Below, in pieces: positions 23,020-31,463 of a stretch of DNA of 31,659 nt. Made by a program: the position numbers and the translations under genes. The notes under the pieces are model-generated. The model made no database searches and had not been told where the DNA came from. It saw only the letters and a list, made by a program, of their open reading frames with translations. How positions within the stretch are numbered: the first letter of the stretch is position 1; the number at the start of each line of letters is the position of its first letter. The DNA is from an uncultured Porphyromonadaceae bacterium (GTDB lineage Bacteria > Bacteroidota > Bacteroidia > Bacteroidales > Muribaculaceae): contig CABQCA010000009.1 in NCBI GenBank assembly GCA_902462525.1, positions 1 through 31,659 on the forward strand, read 5' to 3'.

Positions 23020-23572
23020 ACACACGCCGGACAGTACGCTGAGCGCACAGCTCGGTGCAGACTCGGCCATACTCAGGCCTGGCGAACCGGTGTTCGTCGC
23101 CGATCCTCCTGAGGCCTGGCGCTTCAGAGTAATTCCTGCGCTGCGCATATCACGTCTGGGAATGCACATAGCAGCCGGAAATGTGATCCGCCACTGTGAT
23201 TCGATGACAGCACTTCTGGTGACATCGCCGGCCGTTCCTTTCGCAGGCATTCCCGACGGCCTCATCGACCGCAGTTTTTCGCCGGGCAAAAACATGGAAC
23301 TCACCCCCGGAACCTATGAAGCCTACCACGAACTTGCAGTGAAGACAAGCCGTATCGGCGGAAGTACCTTATGCGAGAAAAGCCTCAGGTTCTCCTTCGC
23401 AGCTCTCGAGGCTGATAAGGCAATCGCACAGCTGTCGCAATGGTGTACGTTCCGGACGGGCGATCTCATAGTATTTGCCGACGCCGCTGTCGACCTCGGC
23501 ACTCCCGTGCTGAACACCGCTGCGACAGTATGCCTCGACGGAGCCGAAATATTGAATGTCAGAATAAAATAG
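23000..23572 (+). CDS. FAH-like (fumarylacetoacetate hydrolase fold) protein, degenerate
   Basis: The 190-residue protein starts inside the rex reading frame. Residues about 10-40 (LSAQLGADSAILRPGEPVFVADPPEAW) and the end (TGDLIVFADAAVDLGTPVLN, GAEILNVRIK) resemble the fumarylacetoacetate hydrolase fold, where the last motif is normally KGDVIFTGTP. The metal-binding glutamates of that family (ExE and D) are not evident and the protein is shorter than usual, so it may be an inactive relative. No signal peptide. Placement next to rex may matter for redox control, but nothing in the sequence shows how. The family call is tentative. Confidence 0.5.
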   Translation: MKVITVEHTPDSTLSAQLGADSAILRPGEPVFVADPPEAWRFRVIPALRISRLGMHIAAGNVIRHCDSMTALLVTSPAVPFAGIPDGLIDRSFSPGKNMELTPGTYEAYHELAVKTSRIGGSTLCEKSLRFSFAALEADKAIAQLSQWCTFRTGDLIVFADAAVDLGTPVLNTAATVCLDGAEILNVRIK

Positions 23573-23606
23573 ACCTCACACACCATATAATCCCGCCATA
23601 TCACAC

Positions 23607-26600
23607 ATGCAGAAAACATATCTCTCTGCTCTTGCATTGCTTTTGTCAGCCACTGCCGCACATGCCGAATGTCCGCTTGCCACAGGCCGCTGGGCAAAGG
23701 TGAGTGTCGACACCACCGGCATTTTCGAAATATCATACGAAAGCCTGCGCGAATTCGGCTTTCCCGACCCGTCGAAAGTAGCTGTCTACGGCAGCGGAGG
23801 TGTCGTGGCTGCCGACAACTCATTCACCGGAAACTACGGCGACGGCTTCGCTCCGACGCCATGTATGCACACCGCCGACGGACGAATCCTCTTCTTTGCC
23901 GAGGGCACGGTGCGCGGAACCGTAAATTCAACAGGAAAGCTCACTCGCACACTTAACAACTACGATACCAAAGCCTACTACTTCCTCACCGATAAAAACG
24001 GCGCATCCGAGCCTCCGGCTCCGCAAGGCAGCACGTCGCCCGATATCGCCGGGGTCAGCACTACCCACCGGTCGGTGTGCTATCAGGAGAATCAGCTTAT
24101 TTCGCCATCTAAGGGTGGCGCCGTTCTTCTTGGGAAACGCCTCAACAGGGGAATGACCGACTCCTACACCTTCCCCATGCCCGACTACGACACCGAGGCC
24201 GACGATGCCACTTTCTACTACGAATACGGCATGAAAAACGAGGTCAGAATCAAACTGCCGACCATGCTCTCGGACAACGTCACCGTCAGCCGTGAAACCC
24301 GCAGCGACGCCAATTACAGCCACAACGATCTCGAAGCATACAAACGCGGTAACGCCACCTACCTCTTTCATCCCGAAAACGACAACGATACGCTGACAGT
24401 TGAATTCTCGTTCGACGAGCCTCAGGGCACCAATTTCGCCGCCATCGACTTCGCCTATGTGACCTACAACCGCCGGAACAGCATGGCCCGCACAGGCGAA
24501 CTGCTCATGCAGTACGCCACGGCCCCTGCGGCAGTGCAGATCACCGATGCCCCGGCCGATATGGTGGTGTGGAACGTGACGCCGGGCATTGCCGGAAGCA
24601 GCCGGAGGCTTGTGACCGAAGACCGAACGGTGTACTTCGACGGCAGCGACTGCCGGCTCATAGCAGCCTTCAGTCCTTCAGCCCGGCACCGTACCACGGG
24701 GACTCCCGAAGCCGTCGGCAACCAGGCCCTTGCCGATGAAAGCACTCCCGACATACTCATAATCTGCGCTCCGGCTCTTCGGAAGGCCGCCGACGAGCTG
24801 GCAGAACTGCACCGCCGCTATCAGGGCTGCGATGTCCTTGTCGCAGAACAGGACGCCGTGTTCGACGAATTTTCAGAAGGCTCGCGGACACCCATGGCTT
24901 TCAGGCGTCTGGCAAAAACGCTCTACGACCGCAACCCGGAAAAACTGCGGAATATTATCCTCTACGGCAGCGGCTCATATATCAATACTACTATCGACAA
25001 CAAAGGCACACAGCTTGTCACATACCAGACAGAATCGACCAACTACAGCCGCTATGCCACACAGAACTACTGCGGCGACCAGTACTTCGGAATGTTGGCC
25101 ACAGACTATAACCACTCCTTAGACTATCGCAGCGAAATGCTTGTAAACGTGGGGCGTATCGGCACGGCCTCCCCTGCCGAAGGCGCCATGTACAACGCAA
25201 AGGTGCGCCGTTTCTTCGAAGAAGGTCCGCGGCCCGACGCCTTCCTGCGGACGGCCGTCTACAGCGGTATCGGAGACAACTACGGACACATCGAACAGGC
25301 ACAGGAAGCTGCCGACAGTCTGGCGCTGAATCCTTACATCTCCACAGCCCGTTTCGACAACTATTTTTATCAGAAGACAGCTCGCGACGTAGCTTTCCGC
25401 AACATCATAACCGACGAGGCAACGCGACTGTTCTCGCTCGGAGCCGGCCTTCTGGTTTTCGCCGGTCACGCCAACGGCCAGGATATGGAAGGCGTGCTCA
25501 GCCCCGCAATCATCGGTTCATACAACTGCACACCCCCTCCCTTCGGAGTGTTCGCCTCGTGCGATATCTACGGTTTCGACCGTCATGGCAGTAAATCGGT
25601 GTGCGACCTTATGACATTCAGGAACCACGGCGGTCTGTTAGGCTCCATAGCATCGTCGCGCACAGTGATTCTGCAGTATAACCGGCTGCTCAGCACAGCA
25701 ATCGCCCGGGCCTACGCCACGCTCAGACCCGGCGACACCTACGGCGACATCCTGCGGCGGGCGCGCGCCGATATTCTGTCGAATGCCAAAGTCAACACCG
25801 AGGCCAAGATCAACAGCATGTGCTACAACTTCTGCGGCGATCCGGCACTTCCGGTGCCTGTGCCGGAGTATTCAATAATTATCGACGAACCCGCCTCCGC
25901 TTCGATAACGCCGATGAAGGCCGTCACCGTCAGCGGCACAATTGTCGACGCCGAAGGAAACATCGCCGATACTTTCAACGGCGATGTGCGCCTGAGCCTC
26001 CATGCCGCCTCCAGAACAAAAAAGAACTACATCGACACCGAACGTGCTCTCAGCGCCGACGATGAGCACGACATTCTGGTCACAGCCGCGGCGAAGGCCG
26101 CCGGAGGCCGGTTCGCGGTATCGTTCACCGTTCCCGTCACCGGCGTGGCGAGCACAGGAAACCGCATGACCGTTACAGCAGTCAGCGACGACCGCAGCAT
26201 ATGCGCCGCCGGCGTGAACCACCTTTTCTCCGTCACGGCACAGCCGGCAGCCGCAGGCGAAACCGACACCACGGCACCCTCCATAATAAAAGCCTACATC
26301 GACACTGAAGATTTTGCCGGCGGCGACGTCGTGCCGTCATCCTTCGTATTCCATGCCATCATCGACCCTTCACCGTCAGGCATACGTACCGTACAGACTC
26401 TCGAGCCTTCGGTGAGACTCGAAATGGACGGCTCGGTAAACATTAAAAGCGCCGCTCCGCTTGTCCGTCTCGAAAACGACGGCAACGCATGCCTTGAAGT
26501 GCCCTTCGACGATGTAGCTTTGGGCAAACACACACTCACTCTCACGGTAACAAACAACGCCGGCGTACAGACTACCTGCAGAATCGATTTTACTGTAGGA

Positions 26601-26909
26601 AACACCAGCCTCGGCGGAACCCTCACTGCCGACTGGGGCGACAGCACCGCCGCCCGCGACAATATAAACTTCGGCCTCGACGGCGCCGACGGTGCCGACA
26701 GCAGAATTATTATCACAGACGACTGCGGCCGCACCGTTCTTTCGCGCGCAGCTTCTTTCCCCTACCTGTGGGACCTCAGCGGCAACGACGGCACGCGTGT
26801 GCCCGACGGAAGCTACCGGGCATGGGTCGTTCTGAGCAAAGACAAGCTCAGGGGAAGCACCGAAGCCGTGCATTTTACCGTTCTGCGCGAGCGCAAAGGC
26901 AATAAATAA
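23607..26909 (+). CDS. porU: Type IX secretion system sortase PorU
   Basis: The 1100-residue protein has a signal peptide (about 1-20), an N-terminal beta-rich region, and a gingipain-type C25 peptidase domain at about 385-740. The catalytic pair is visible: His621 in LLVFAGHANGQ and Cys652 in FGVFASCDIYG. Ig-like domains follow (about 755-1000) and a final strand-rich segment with DGTRVPDGSYRAWVVLSKD, much like the tails of type IX cargo. PorU removes the C-terminal sorting domain of cargo at the cell surface and attaches the cargo to A-LPS or the surface. Its partner porV follows 48 nt downstream. A secreted protein with a suitable tail is encoded at 11905-13671. Confidence 0.92.
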   Translation: MQKTYLSALALLLSATAAHAECPLATGRWAKVSVDTTGIFEISYESLREFGFPDPSKVAVYGSGGVVAADNSFTGNYGDGFAPTPCMHTADGRILFFAEGTVRGTVNSTGKLTRTLNNYDTKAYYFLTDKNGASEPPAPQGSTSPDIAGVSTTHRSVCYQENQLISPSKGGAVLLGKRLNRGMTDSYTFPMPDYDTEADDATFYYEYGMKNEVRIKLPTMLSDNVTVSRETRSDANYSHNDLEAYKRGNATYLFHPENDNDTLTVEFSFDEPQGTNFAAIDFAYVTYNRRNSMARTGELLMQYATAPAAVQITDAPADMVVWNVTPGIAGSSRRLVTEDRTVYFDGSDCRLIAAFSPSARHRTTGTPEAVGNQALADESTPDILIICAPALRKAADELAELHRRYQGCDVLVAEQDAVFDEFSEGSRTPMAFRRLAKTLYDRNPEKLRNIILYGSGSYINTTIDNKGTQLVTYQTESTNYSRYATQNYCGDQYFGMLATDYNHSLDYRSEMLVNVGRIGTASPAEGAMYNAKVRRFFEEGPRPDAFLRTAVYSGIGDNYGHIEQAQEAADSLALNPYISTARFDNYFYQKTARDVAFRNIITDEATRLFSLGAGLLVFAGHANGQDMEGVLSPAIIGSYNCTPPPFGVFASCDIYGFDRHGSKSVCDLMTFRNHGGLLGSIASSRTVILQYNRLLSTAIARAYATLRPGDTYGDILRRARADILSNAKVNTEAKINSMCYNFCGDPALPVPVPEYSIIIDEPASASITPMKAVTVSGTIVDAEGNIADTFNGDVRLSLHAASRTKKNYIDTERALSADDEHDILVTAAAKAAGGRFAVSFTVPVTGVASTGNRMTVTAVSDDRSICAAGVNHLFSVTAQPAAAGETDTTAPSIIKAYIDTEDFAGGDVVPSSFVFHAIIDPSPSGIRTVQTLEPSVRLEMDGSVNIKSAAPLVRLENDGNACLEVPFDDVALGKHTLTLTVTNNAGVQTTCRIDFTVGNTSLGGTLTADWGDSTAARDNINFGLDGADGADSRIIITDDCGRTVLSRAASFPYLWDLSGNDGTRVPDGSYRAWVVLSKDKLRGSTEAVHFTVLRERKGNK

Positions 26910-26957
26910 ACATTCAGAGAGTTATATATACAGGCACTATTGCCTGCGACAACGACA

Positions 26958-28151
26958 ATGAAATCTGTTTATATAACCCTCCTCCTCGCAATTCTTTGCA
27001 CGACAGCCGCCAAGGCGCAGATAAAGAACGAGTTCAATCCTATCGAGACCGGCGTTACTTCGCTCGGCATCGCGCCCGACGCGCGCGGCGCCTCGATGGG
27101 CGATCTGGGCGCCGCCACCGAGCCCGATGCCAATTCTCAGTTCTGGAATCCTTCGAAATACGCATTCGCCTACAGCCAGGCCGCAGTTTCGCTCAACTAC
27201 ACCCCGTGGCTTCGTAAACTTGTCAACGACATATTCCTTGCCGATGTATCGGGTTACTATAAAATTGGCCGCGACGACAATCAGGCCATCAGCGCCTCGT
27301 TGCGCTACTTCTCGCTTGGCGAAGTGACGACCTCCGAAGGCGAAGGCATCGCCGGCCAGTCGCTGAACCCCTATGAGATGTCGTTCGACATCGGATATTC
27401 GCGCAAGCTCTCCGAAAAATTCTCGATGGGCGTGGTATTCCGCTACATCTACTCGGCGCTTGGCTTTTCCGAGTCCTATGCCGGCGACCAGAGCGTGGGT
27501 GCCTCGGCTTTCGCCGCCGACATCGCAGGCTACTACACCACTTATCCTATCGTAGGCCGCAACGAATGTCAGTGGTCGTGGGGCTGGAACATTTCGAACA
27601 TCGGCTCGAAAGTGTCGTACGACGGCGGTGAGAATCCCGCCTTTCTTCCCACCAACCTCAAGATAGGCACTACATTCACCTTCCCGCTGGCCGACTACCA
27701 CAATCTGGCTCTCGGTCTCGACCTCAACAAACTTCTTGTGCCGGCCAAACCCCGCCGCAGCGACTATGCCGACGGCATAGAGGGCGAAACAGAGTATGCC
27801 GACAAACTCGAGGACTGGCGCAACATGTCGCCTATCACGGGCATATTCAAATCATTCTCCGACGCCCCCGGAGGCTTTAAGGAGGAACTTCGCGAAATCA
27901 ACTTTTCGCTCGGTGCCGAGTACTCCTACAACAACCAGTTTTTCCTCCGTGCCGGCTACTACTACGAGAACGCCATGAAAGGCAACCGCAAGTACTTCGG
28001 CCTCGGCGCCGGATTCTCGCTCAACGTTGTCCGACTCGACGCTTCCTACATGATGGCCACGGCCCAGACCTCGCCTCTTGACCAGACACTGCGCTTCAGC
28101 CTTACCTTCGACATGGACGGCCTGCGCGATATTCTCGGAAAACGCCGATGA
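26958..28151 (+). CDS. porV: Type IX secretion outer-membrane protein PorV (LptO)
   Basis: The 397-residue protein has a signal peptide (about 1-21, ending TTAAKAQ) and then a 14-strand barrel with the PorV opening NPIETGVTSLGIAPDARGAS and the MGDLGAATEPDANSQFWNPS segment. The loop with LEDWRNMSPITGIFKSFSDA and PGGFKEELREINFSLGAEY is also typical. PorV carries cargo from the translocon SprA to PorU in the outer membrane. The ATG at 26958 fits the signal peptide; a TTG at 26940 is also in frame. The porU-porV order is the usual one. Its stop overlaps the ispF start by four bases. Confidence 0.92.
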   Translation: MKSVYITLLLAILCTTAAKAQIKNEFNPIETGVTSLGIAPDARGASMGDLGAATEPDANSQFWNPSKYAFAYSQAAVSLNYTPWLRKLVNDIFLADVSGYYKIGRDDNQAISASLRYFSLGEVTTSEGEGIAGQSLNPYEMSFDIGYSRKLSEKFSMGVVFRYIYSALGFSESYAGDQSVGASAFAADIAGYYTTYPIVGRNECQWSWGWNISNIGSKVSYDGGENPAFLPTNLKIGTTFTFPLADYHNLALGLDLNKLLVPAKPRRSDYADGIEGETEYADKLEDWRNMSPITGIFKSFSDAPGGFKEELREINFSLGAEYSYNNQFFLRAGYYYENAMKGNRKYFGLGAGFSLNVVRLDASYMMATAQTSPLDQTLRFSLTFDMDGLRDILGKRR

Positions 28152-28636
28152 GCACTATAACAGACATCCGCACCGGCAACGGCTTCGACGTGCACCGCCT
28201 CACCGAAGGGCGCCGCTGCATCATCTGCGGCGTCGACATCCCACACAGCAAAGGTCTGCTGGGCCACAGCGACGCCGACGTAGCGCTCCATGCCCTTGCC
28301 GACGCTCTCCTCGGCGCAGCCGCCCTGGGCGACATCGGCGCTTACTTCCCCGACACCGACCCAAAGTGGAAAGGAGCCGACTCGCGCATGCTTCTGCGCG
28401 AAGTCGTGTCTATAGTGGGCCGTGCCGGCTACCGGCCCTCGAACGTCGACATCACCATCATGGCCCAGGAGCCGAAAATGCTGCCGCACGTGCCCCGGAT
28501 GCGCCTCAACGTAGCCTCCGACCTCGGGCTCGACCCTTCGCGCGTGAGCGTGAAAGCCACAACCACCGAACGCCTCGGCTTCACCGGCCGCGGTGAAGGC
28601 ATCGCTGCTCTCGCCACCGCCACTATCATTAAGTAA
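28148..28636 (+). CDS. ispF: 2-C-methyl-D-erythritol 2,4-cyclodiphosphate synthase
   Basis: The 162-residue protein is a full-length IspF. Metal ligands Asp14 and His16 lie in GNGFDVHRL and His48 in DADVALHALADALLGA; the substrate loop GHSDADV starts at about 39, and the end carries KATTTERLGFTGRGEGIAA. It converts a CDP-methylerythritol phosphate to the cyclic diphosphate in the MEP route to isoprenoids, in the cytoplasm as a trimer. The start overlaps the porV stop (ATGA), so its translation is tied to a secretion gene. A hairpin lies just after it at 28635-28667. Confidence 0.96.
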   Translation: MSTITDIRTGNGFDVHRLTEGRRCIICGVDIPHSKGLLGHSDADVALHALADALLGAAALGDIGAYFPDTDPKWKGADSRMLLREVVSIVGRAGYRPSNVDITIMAQEPKMLPHVPRMRLNVASDLGLDPSRVSVKATTTERLGFTGRGEGIAALATATIIK

Positions 28637-28667
28637 CACTGCCGAACCGACCACGGTCGGAGGTGTT
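28635..28667 (+). terminator. Hairpin after ispF
   Basis: AACAC (28635-28639) pairs with GTGTT (28663-28667) around an inner stem CCGACC/GGTCGG (28647-28660). There is only an ATTA after it, no T-tract, so termination is uncertain. Confidence 0.4.
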
Positions 28668-28706
28668 ATTACATAGTACAATCTATAAACTCATGTCAGA
28701 TATCTT

Positions 28707-29225
28707 ATGATTAGAAAAATTTTACTACCGGCAGTTCTTTTGCTGGGAGTGATTTCAGCTACAGCCGCGCTCCCGCTCGACAAATACAGTTTCAACCGCA
28801 ACGATTTGCCCGCAGAGGCGCAGGAGATGCTCACCGAGCACTTTCCCAAAGCCAAAGTGAGCATGGTGAAAGTCGACAGGCATCTTCTGAAGAAAACCGA
28901 CTACGACGTCAAACTCACCAACGGAACAAAAATAGAATTCAGCAACAAAGGCCGCTGGACCAGCGTCGACTGCAAGAACAAGAACGTGCCCGAATCGCTT
29001 GTTCCCAAAGCCATCCGCACCAGCGTCGGAAAAAGATACGACGGTGAAAAAATAGTACGCATAAGCCGTTCGTCGCTCTACTACACCATCGGGCTTGCGA
29101 ACGGCAAGAGCCTCAAATACGACCGTCTGGGCATTTTTCAGGGCGAACTGACGCCTAAGGAAGCCGAGACCTTCGAAACCGAAGCCCTTGCCGAAGCCGA
29201 CAGCATCGCCGAGTCCAGGCCATGA
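28707..29225 (+). CDS. PepSY-like (DUF2874) exported protein
   Basis: The 172-residue protein has a signal peptide (about 1-21, LLLGVISATAALP). It contains two PepSY-like/BLIP-type repeats: DLPAEAQEMLTEHFPKAKVS with VDRHLLKKTDYDVKLTNGTK and IEFSNKGRW, then VPESLVPKAI with KIVRISRSSLYYTIGLANGK and KYDRLG. Such proteins are common in the periplasm of Bacteroidales. Some resemble beta-lactamase inhibitor fold, but the role is not known. The C-terminal 20 residues are acidic and may be disordered. It seems to be a separate unit, following the hairpin after ispF; no clear promoter is seen in the 70-bp gap. Confidence 0.75.
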   Translation: MIRKILLPAVLLLGVISATAALPLDKYSFNRNDLPAEAQEMLTEHFPKAKVSMVKVDRHLLKKTDYDVKLTNGTKIEFSNKGRWTSVDCKNKNVPESLVPKAIRTSVGKRYDGEKIVRISRSSLYYTIGLANGKSLKYDRLGIFQGELTPKEAETFETEALAEADSIAESRP

Positions 29226-29251
29226 CGCGGCCCCACGGAGCAGGCAATCTA

Positions 29252-29283
29252 TTTGGAAATGTTGAAATAATATGGCATCTTTG
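29252..29283 (+). promoter_or_regulatory. Promoter of the META-domain lipoprotein
   Basis: TTTG (29252-29255), 20 nt, CATCTTTG (29276-29283), which differs from TAnnTTTG only at its first base. The start codon follows about 40 nt later, behind a short hairpin GACAA/TTGTC. Confidence 0.5.
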
Positions 29284-29323
29284 CACAGACAAAATTTTTT
29301 GTCGGCAATTTTTTGATTAGTTT

Positions 29324-29815
29324 ATGAATTCACACATCAAAACACTGATGGCGGCAGCCATGGTAGCAGCAACAGTCGCCGCCGGATGCACAAACGCCAG
29401 AGACAAAAAGACAGAAACCGACGTCAACGAAACACCGGCGACTACTGCAAATGCCGATATACGCGGACAATGGTATATCGAAAACATTGTGTTCAGCGAT
29501 TCCGACTACGTGCGGCCCGACGAAACGTCATCGAGCATGAAGCAATATATTGTGTTTGAAGACAGCACATACTTCATTATGACGAACTGTAATTCTATGG
29601 CTGGCTCATATACCGTAAAGGGCGACTCCATCACTTTCGGCGACGGCGCCATGACCGAGATGGCCTGCGACAACATGGCTACGGAAGACGCTCTGCGCCG
29701 TATTCTCCCCGAAATATCAACTATTGATGTCCAGAACGACACGGTGGTGCGACTGAACGGCACGAAACCGGCTGAGTGCATCCTGCTCCGCAAAGCCACG
29801 ACCGAAATCAAGTGA
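29324..29815 (+). CDS. META-domain (HslJ-like) lipoprotein
   Basis: The 163-residue protein starts with a lipoprotein signal (lipobox TVAAGC, Cys22). After a short linker (to about residue 46), RGQWYIENIVF begins the META fold, and CNSMAGSYTVKGDSITFGDG, AMTEMACDNMATEDALRRIL and DTVVRLNGTKPAECILL carry its strands and the paired-cysteine positions. In E. coli HslJ is linked to heat and novobiocin resistance; in Bacteroidales the role is unknown. It has its own promoter and a strong terminator. Confidence 0.78.
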   Translation: MNSHIKTLMAAAMVAATVAAGCTNARDKKTETDVNETPATTANADIRGQWYIENIVFSDSDYVRPDETSSSMKQYIVFEDSTYFIMTNCNSMAGSYTVKGDSITFGDGAMTEMACDNMATEDALRRILPEISTIDVQNDTVVRLNGTKPAECILLRKATTEIK

Positions 29816-29833
29816 GATTAGCGAATGATATTT

Positions 29834-29880
29834 AAACAAACAATGCCGACGGTTGCAAGAATCGTTGGCATTGTTTGTTT
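29834..29880 (+). terminator. Strong intrinsic terminator after the META lipoprotein
   Basis: AAACAAACAATGCCGACG (29834-29851) pairs with CGTTGGCATTGTTTGTTT (29863-29880), 18 pairs with one G-T, around an 11-nt loop. The T-rich 3' arm itself serves as the U-tract, and the palindrome may work on both strands. It marks the end of core-like DNA. Confidence 0.75.
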
Positions 29881-30119
29881 AATAGTGAAGTTGAGGGGGG
29901 GGGACTTGTTCCTAATACTCCATATATCTCAGTATCAAATTATTACAAATCCTAAAATTCTCTTAGTAACGAGTTAGTAACGAATAATCCTATTCTTTCC
30001 CTAACTCGAAACCGAGACGATTGGACTCTTCCAATTTCAATTACAAATATAATATTTTATGGTATTATGTGCAAGTCCGAGGGTTCGTTTTAAGGCTTTA
30101 TAACGATTGGCAATTCCTA
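29881..30119. other. AT-rich transition, likely edge of an integrated element
   Basis: No gene is seen here. A run of nine G lies at 29895-29903. TTAGTAACGA is present as two direct copies (29962-29971, 29973-29982). The rest is AT-rich, clearly unlike the core DNA to the left. The boundary of the integrated element, and any attachment site, is likely within this stretch. Confidence 0.45.
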
Positions 30120-30153
30120 CCGATATTTGCAATTCGCAAATCACAAATATCGG
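30120..30153. repeat. Perfect inverted repeat in the element's leader
   Basis: CCGATATTTG (30120-30129) and CAAATATCGG (30144-30153) are exact complements. A nested stem (ATTTGC/GCAAAT, loop AATTC) is inside. Likely protein-binding site or RNA structure near the element's end. Confidence 0.5.
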
Positions 30154-30354
30154 ATTGAGCAATTCATTCGTGATTTCCTCTTTGTTTCTCCATTTAATTT
30201 TTCAGATTTTATTTCAGTGTTCCAGTCCATCGCCGCCACCGTCGGGTCGGCGACGATTTATGTTTTCATGGTCTTTCATCCGGGGGAGCCTTTTCAGCAA
30301 GGCGTACCATCAACAAGTGGGTCAGTACGAGTTGCTTGCCCTAACCTAACGTGT

Positions 30355-30453
30355 GGCGAAGGGATATTCTTTTGGCTTTGGCATAAAAAATCTCCAGACC
30401 TCCTGCGTCGGCTCGTATTTTTTATGTCAAGGCCCGAACATCCCTCTTTTGCC
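30355..30453 (+). repeat. Long imperfect hairpin upstream of the small ICE genes
   Basis: The arm 30355-30391 and the arm 30417-30453 are near-complements. Shared blocks include GGGAT/ATCCC, CATAAAAAAT/ATTTTTTATG, GGC/GCC and the ends GGC/GCC, with a few bulges, around a 25-nt loop. It ends 55 nt before the start of the first small gene. It could be a leader or attenuator, a replication or transfer signal, or a small RNA. There is no credible coding in the stretch 30154-30508. Confidence 0.6.
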
Positions 30454-30508
30454 GCCCCACGCCTTTCAGGTGTCAAGCAACTCATACAACCACACTGTCT
30501 TTGGACGC

Positions 30509-30928
30509 ATGGTTAAAAAAAAAGCTTCCACCGATATGGAAGCCGAGCGCAGAAGAACTGAGGAAAGACTGCTCCGAGAGAAAGAGAAGGAGGAACAGTT
30601 CAAGGCTCTAAAATCCAAGTTCTTCGGTCTGGTAATCTCCGACAATGAAATATCGGTGAAGGTGCTTGAGAGCATAGAGGAATACTGCCAAGAGGGTAAC
30701 ACACAGCACATCTGCGTATTCTCATCTTCCTACTACCTTAAAAAGAACACGCTGGTATTGTCAGCAAGGATTGGCGATACTATAATAGAGACGGTAGAGG
30801 TTGACTTGCAGACCCTCAAAGTTGTGCAGTGCCACGGCAAATATAACAAGGACACCGAGTACCACGACCGCATCATCGACCTTGTGAACTCAAACGCCCG
30901 ACTAATCAAGGAGAGAATGACCGCCTAA
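30509..30928 (+). CDS. Small hypothetical protein of the integrative element
   Basis: The 139-residue protein has a strongly charged N-terminal helix (about 1-40, rich in Arg, Glu and Lys, likely coiled coil) and then a mixed alpha/beta region with HICVFSSSYYLKKNTLVLSA and TIIETVEVDLQTLKVVQC. No signal peptide or membrane segment. I do not recognise the family. I take the ATG at 30509 because the open frame upstream runs through the long hairpin, which is unlikely to be coding. It lies in a row of three small same-strand genes. Confidence 0.6.
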   Translation: MVKKKASTDMEAERRRTEERLLREKEKEEQFKALKSKFFGLVISDNEISVKVLESIEEYCQEGNTQHICVFSSSYYLKKNTLVLSARIGDTIIETVEVDLQTLKVVQCHGKYNKDTEYHDRIIDLVNSNARLIKERMTA

Positions 30929-30981
30929 AGTTTAATCCGACCTGCGTCAGCAATGGCGCAGGTCATAAAAAACCACCTATT

Positions 30982-31239
30982 ATGAAAGTAATAATTGAAA
31001 GTCTGATATTTGATTTTGACAACAAGGTGCGTGAAACAGTCCTTGAACTGATAAACCGCATAGTGCTTACGAAAGACGAAAAGGAATTGCGAGAAACAAT
31101 CTCGGCATATGCCCTTCGTAGCGACCTTGACAGATACTTTGTCTATGGCTTCGGCAAACACCACTTTTGGGTAAAACAACGCAAGGTCAGCGACCCTGAA
31201 CAACCATTTGAACAACGTATGATATTTGTAAAATTCTAA
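30982..31239 (+). CDS. Small hypothetical protein of the integrative element
   Basis: The 85-residue protein has a helical first half (FDFDNKVRETVLELINRIVL) and then YALRSDLDRYFVYGFGKHHF and a basic, hydrophilic end. It is soluble with no signal peptide. I do not recognise the family. It follows 53 nt after the previous gene and precedes the DUF3873-type gene by 11 nt, which suggests one operon of small element genes. Confidence 0.6.
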   Translation: MKVIIESLIFDFDNKVRETVLELINRIVLTKDEKELRETISAYALRSDLDRYFVYGFGKHHFWVKQRKVSDPEQPFEQRMIFVKF

Positions 31240-31250
31240 AAATTGAAGAT

Positions 31251-31463
31251 ATGGCAACCAAAATCACCGCCCACGGAGTAAGCACAACCACCACTCCCGG
31301 CACTGAACAATACGAGGTGTTCTACACCGGATATGGTACAAGACGAAAAAAGCACTGCCAATACGACTATCGCCACACTGACGGAGAATTGTTCTTCTGC
31401 GTGGCTGGTACACTCAAAGAGTGCAGACAACGCCGTGATGAATGGCTGAGCAAAAATAAATAA
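31251..31463 (+). CDS. DUF3873-type protein of conjugative elements
   Basis: The 70-residue protein reads GVSTTTTPGTEQYEVFYTG, then KHCQYDYRHTDGELFFCVAG and TLKECRQRRDEWLSK. The QYDYRHTDGELF segment is the mark of the DUF3873 family, small proteins found almost only in Bacteroides conjugative transposons. Function unknown. Its presence is the main reason for calling this end of the window an integrative conjugative element. A hairpin follows at 31491-31519. Confidence 0.7.
   Translation: MATKITAHGVSTTTTPGTEQYEVFYTGYGTRRKKHCQYDYRHTDGELFFCVAGTLKECRQRRDEWLSKNK

Noticed and set aside
30071..30090. T-arm-like run GTCCGAGGGTTCG suggesting a tRNA 3' end at the element edge
   Set aside because: No acceptor stem, anticodon arm or CCA context can be built around it.
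30127..30508. Open frames across the leader of the small element genes
   Set aside because: They run through the long hairpin and show no family likeness.
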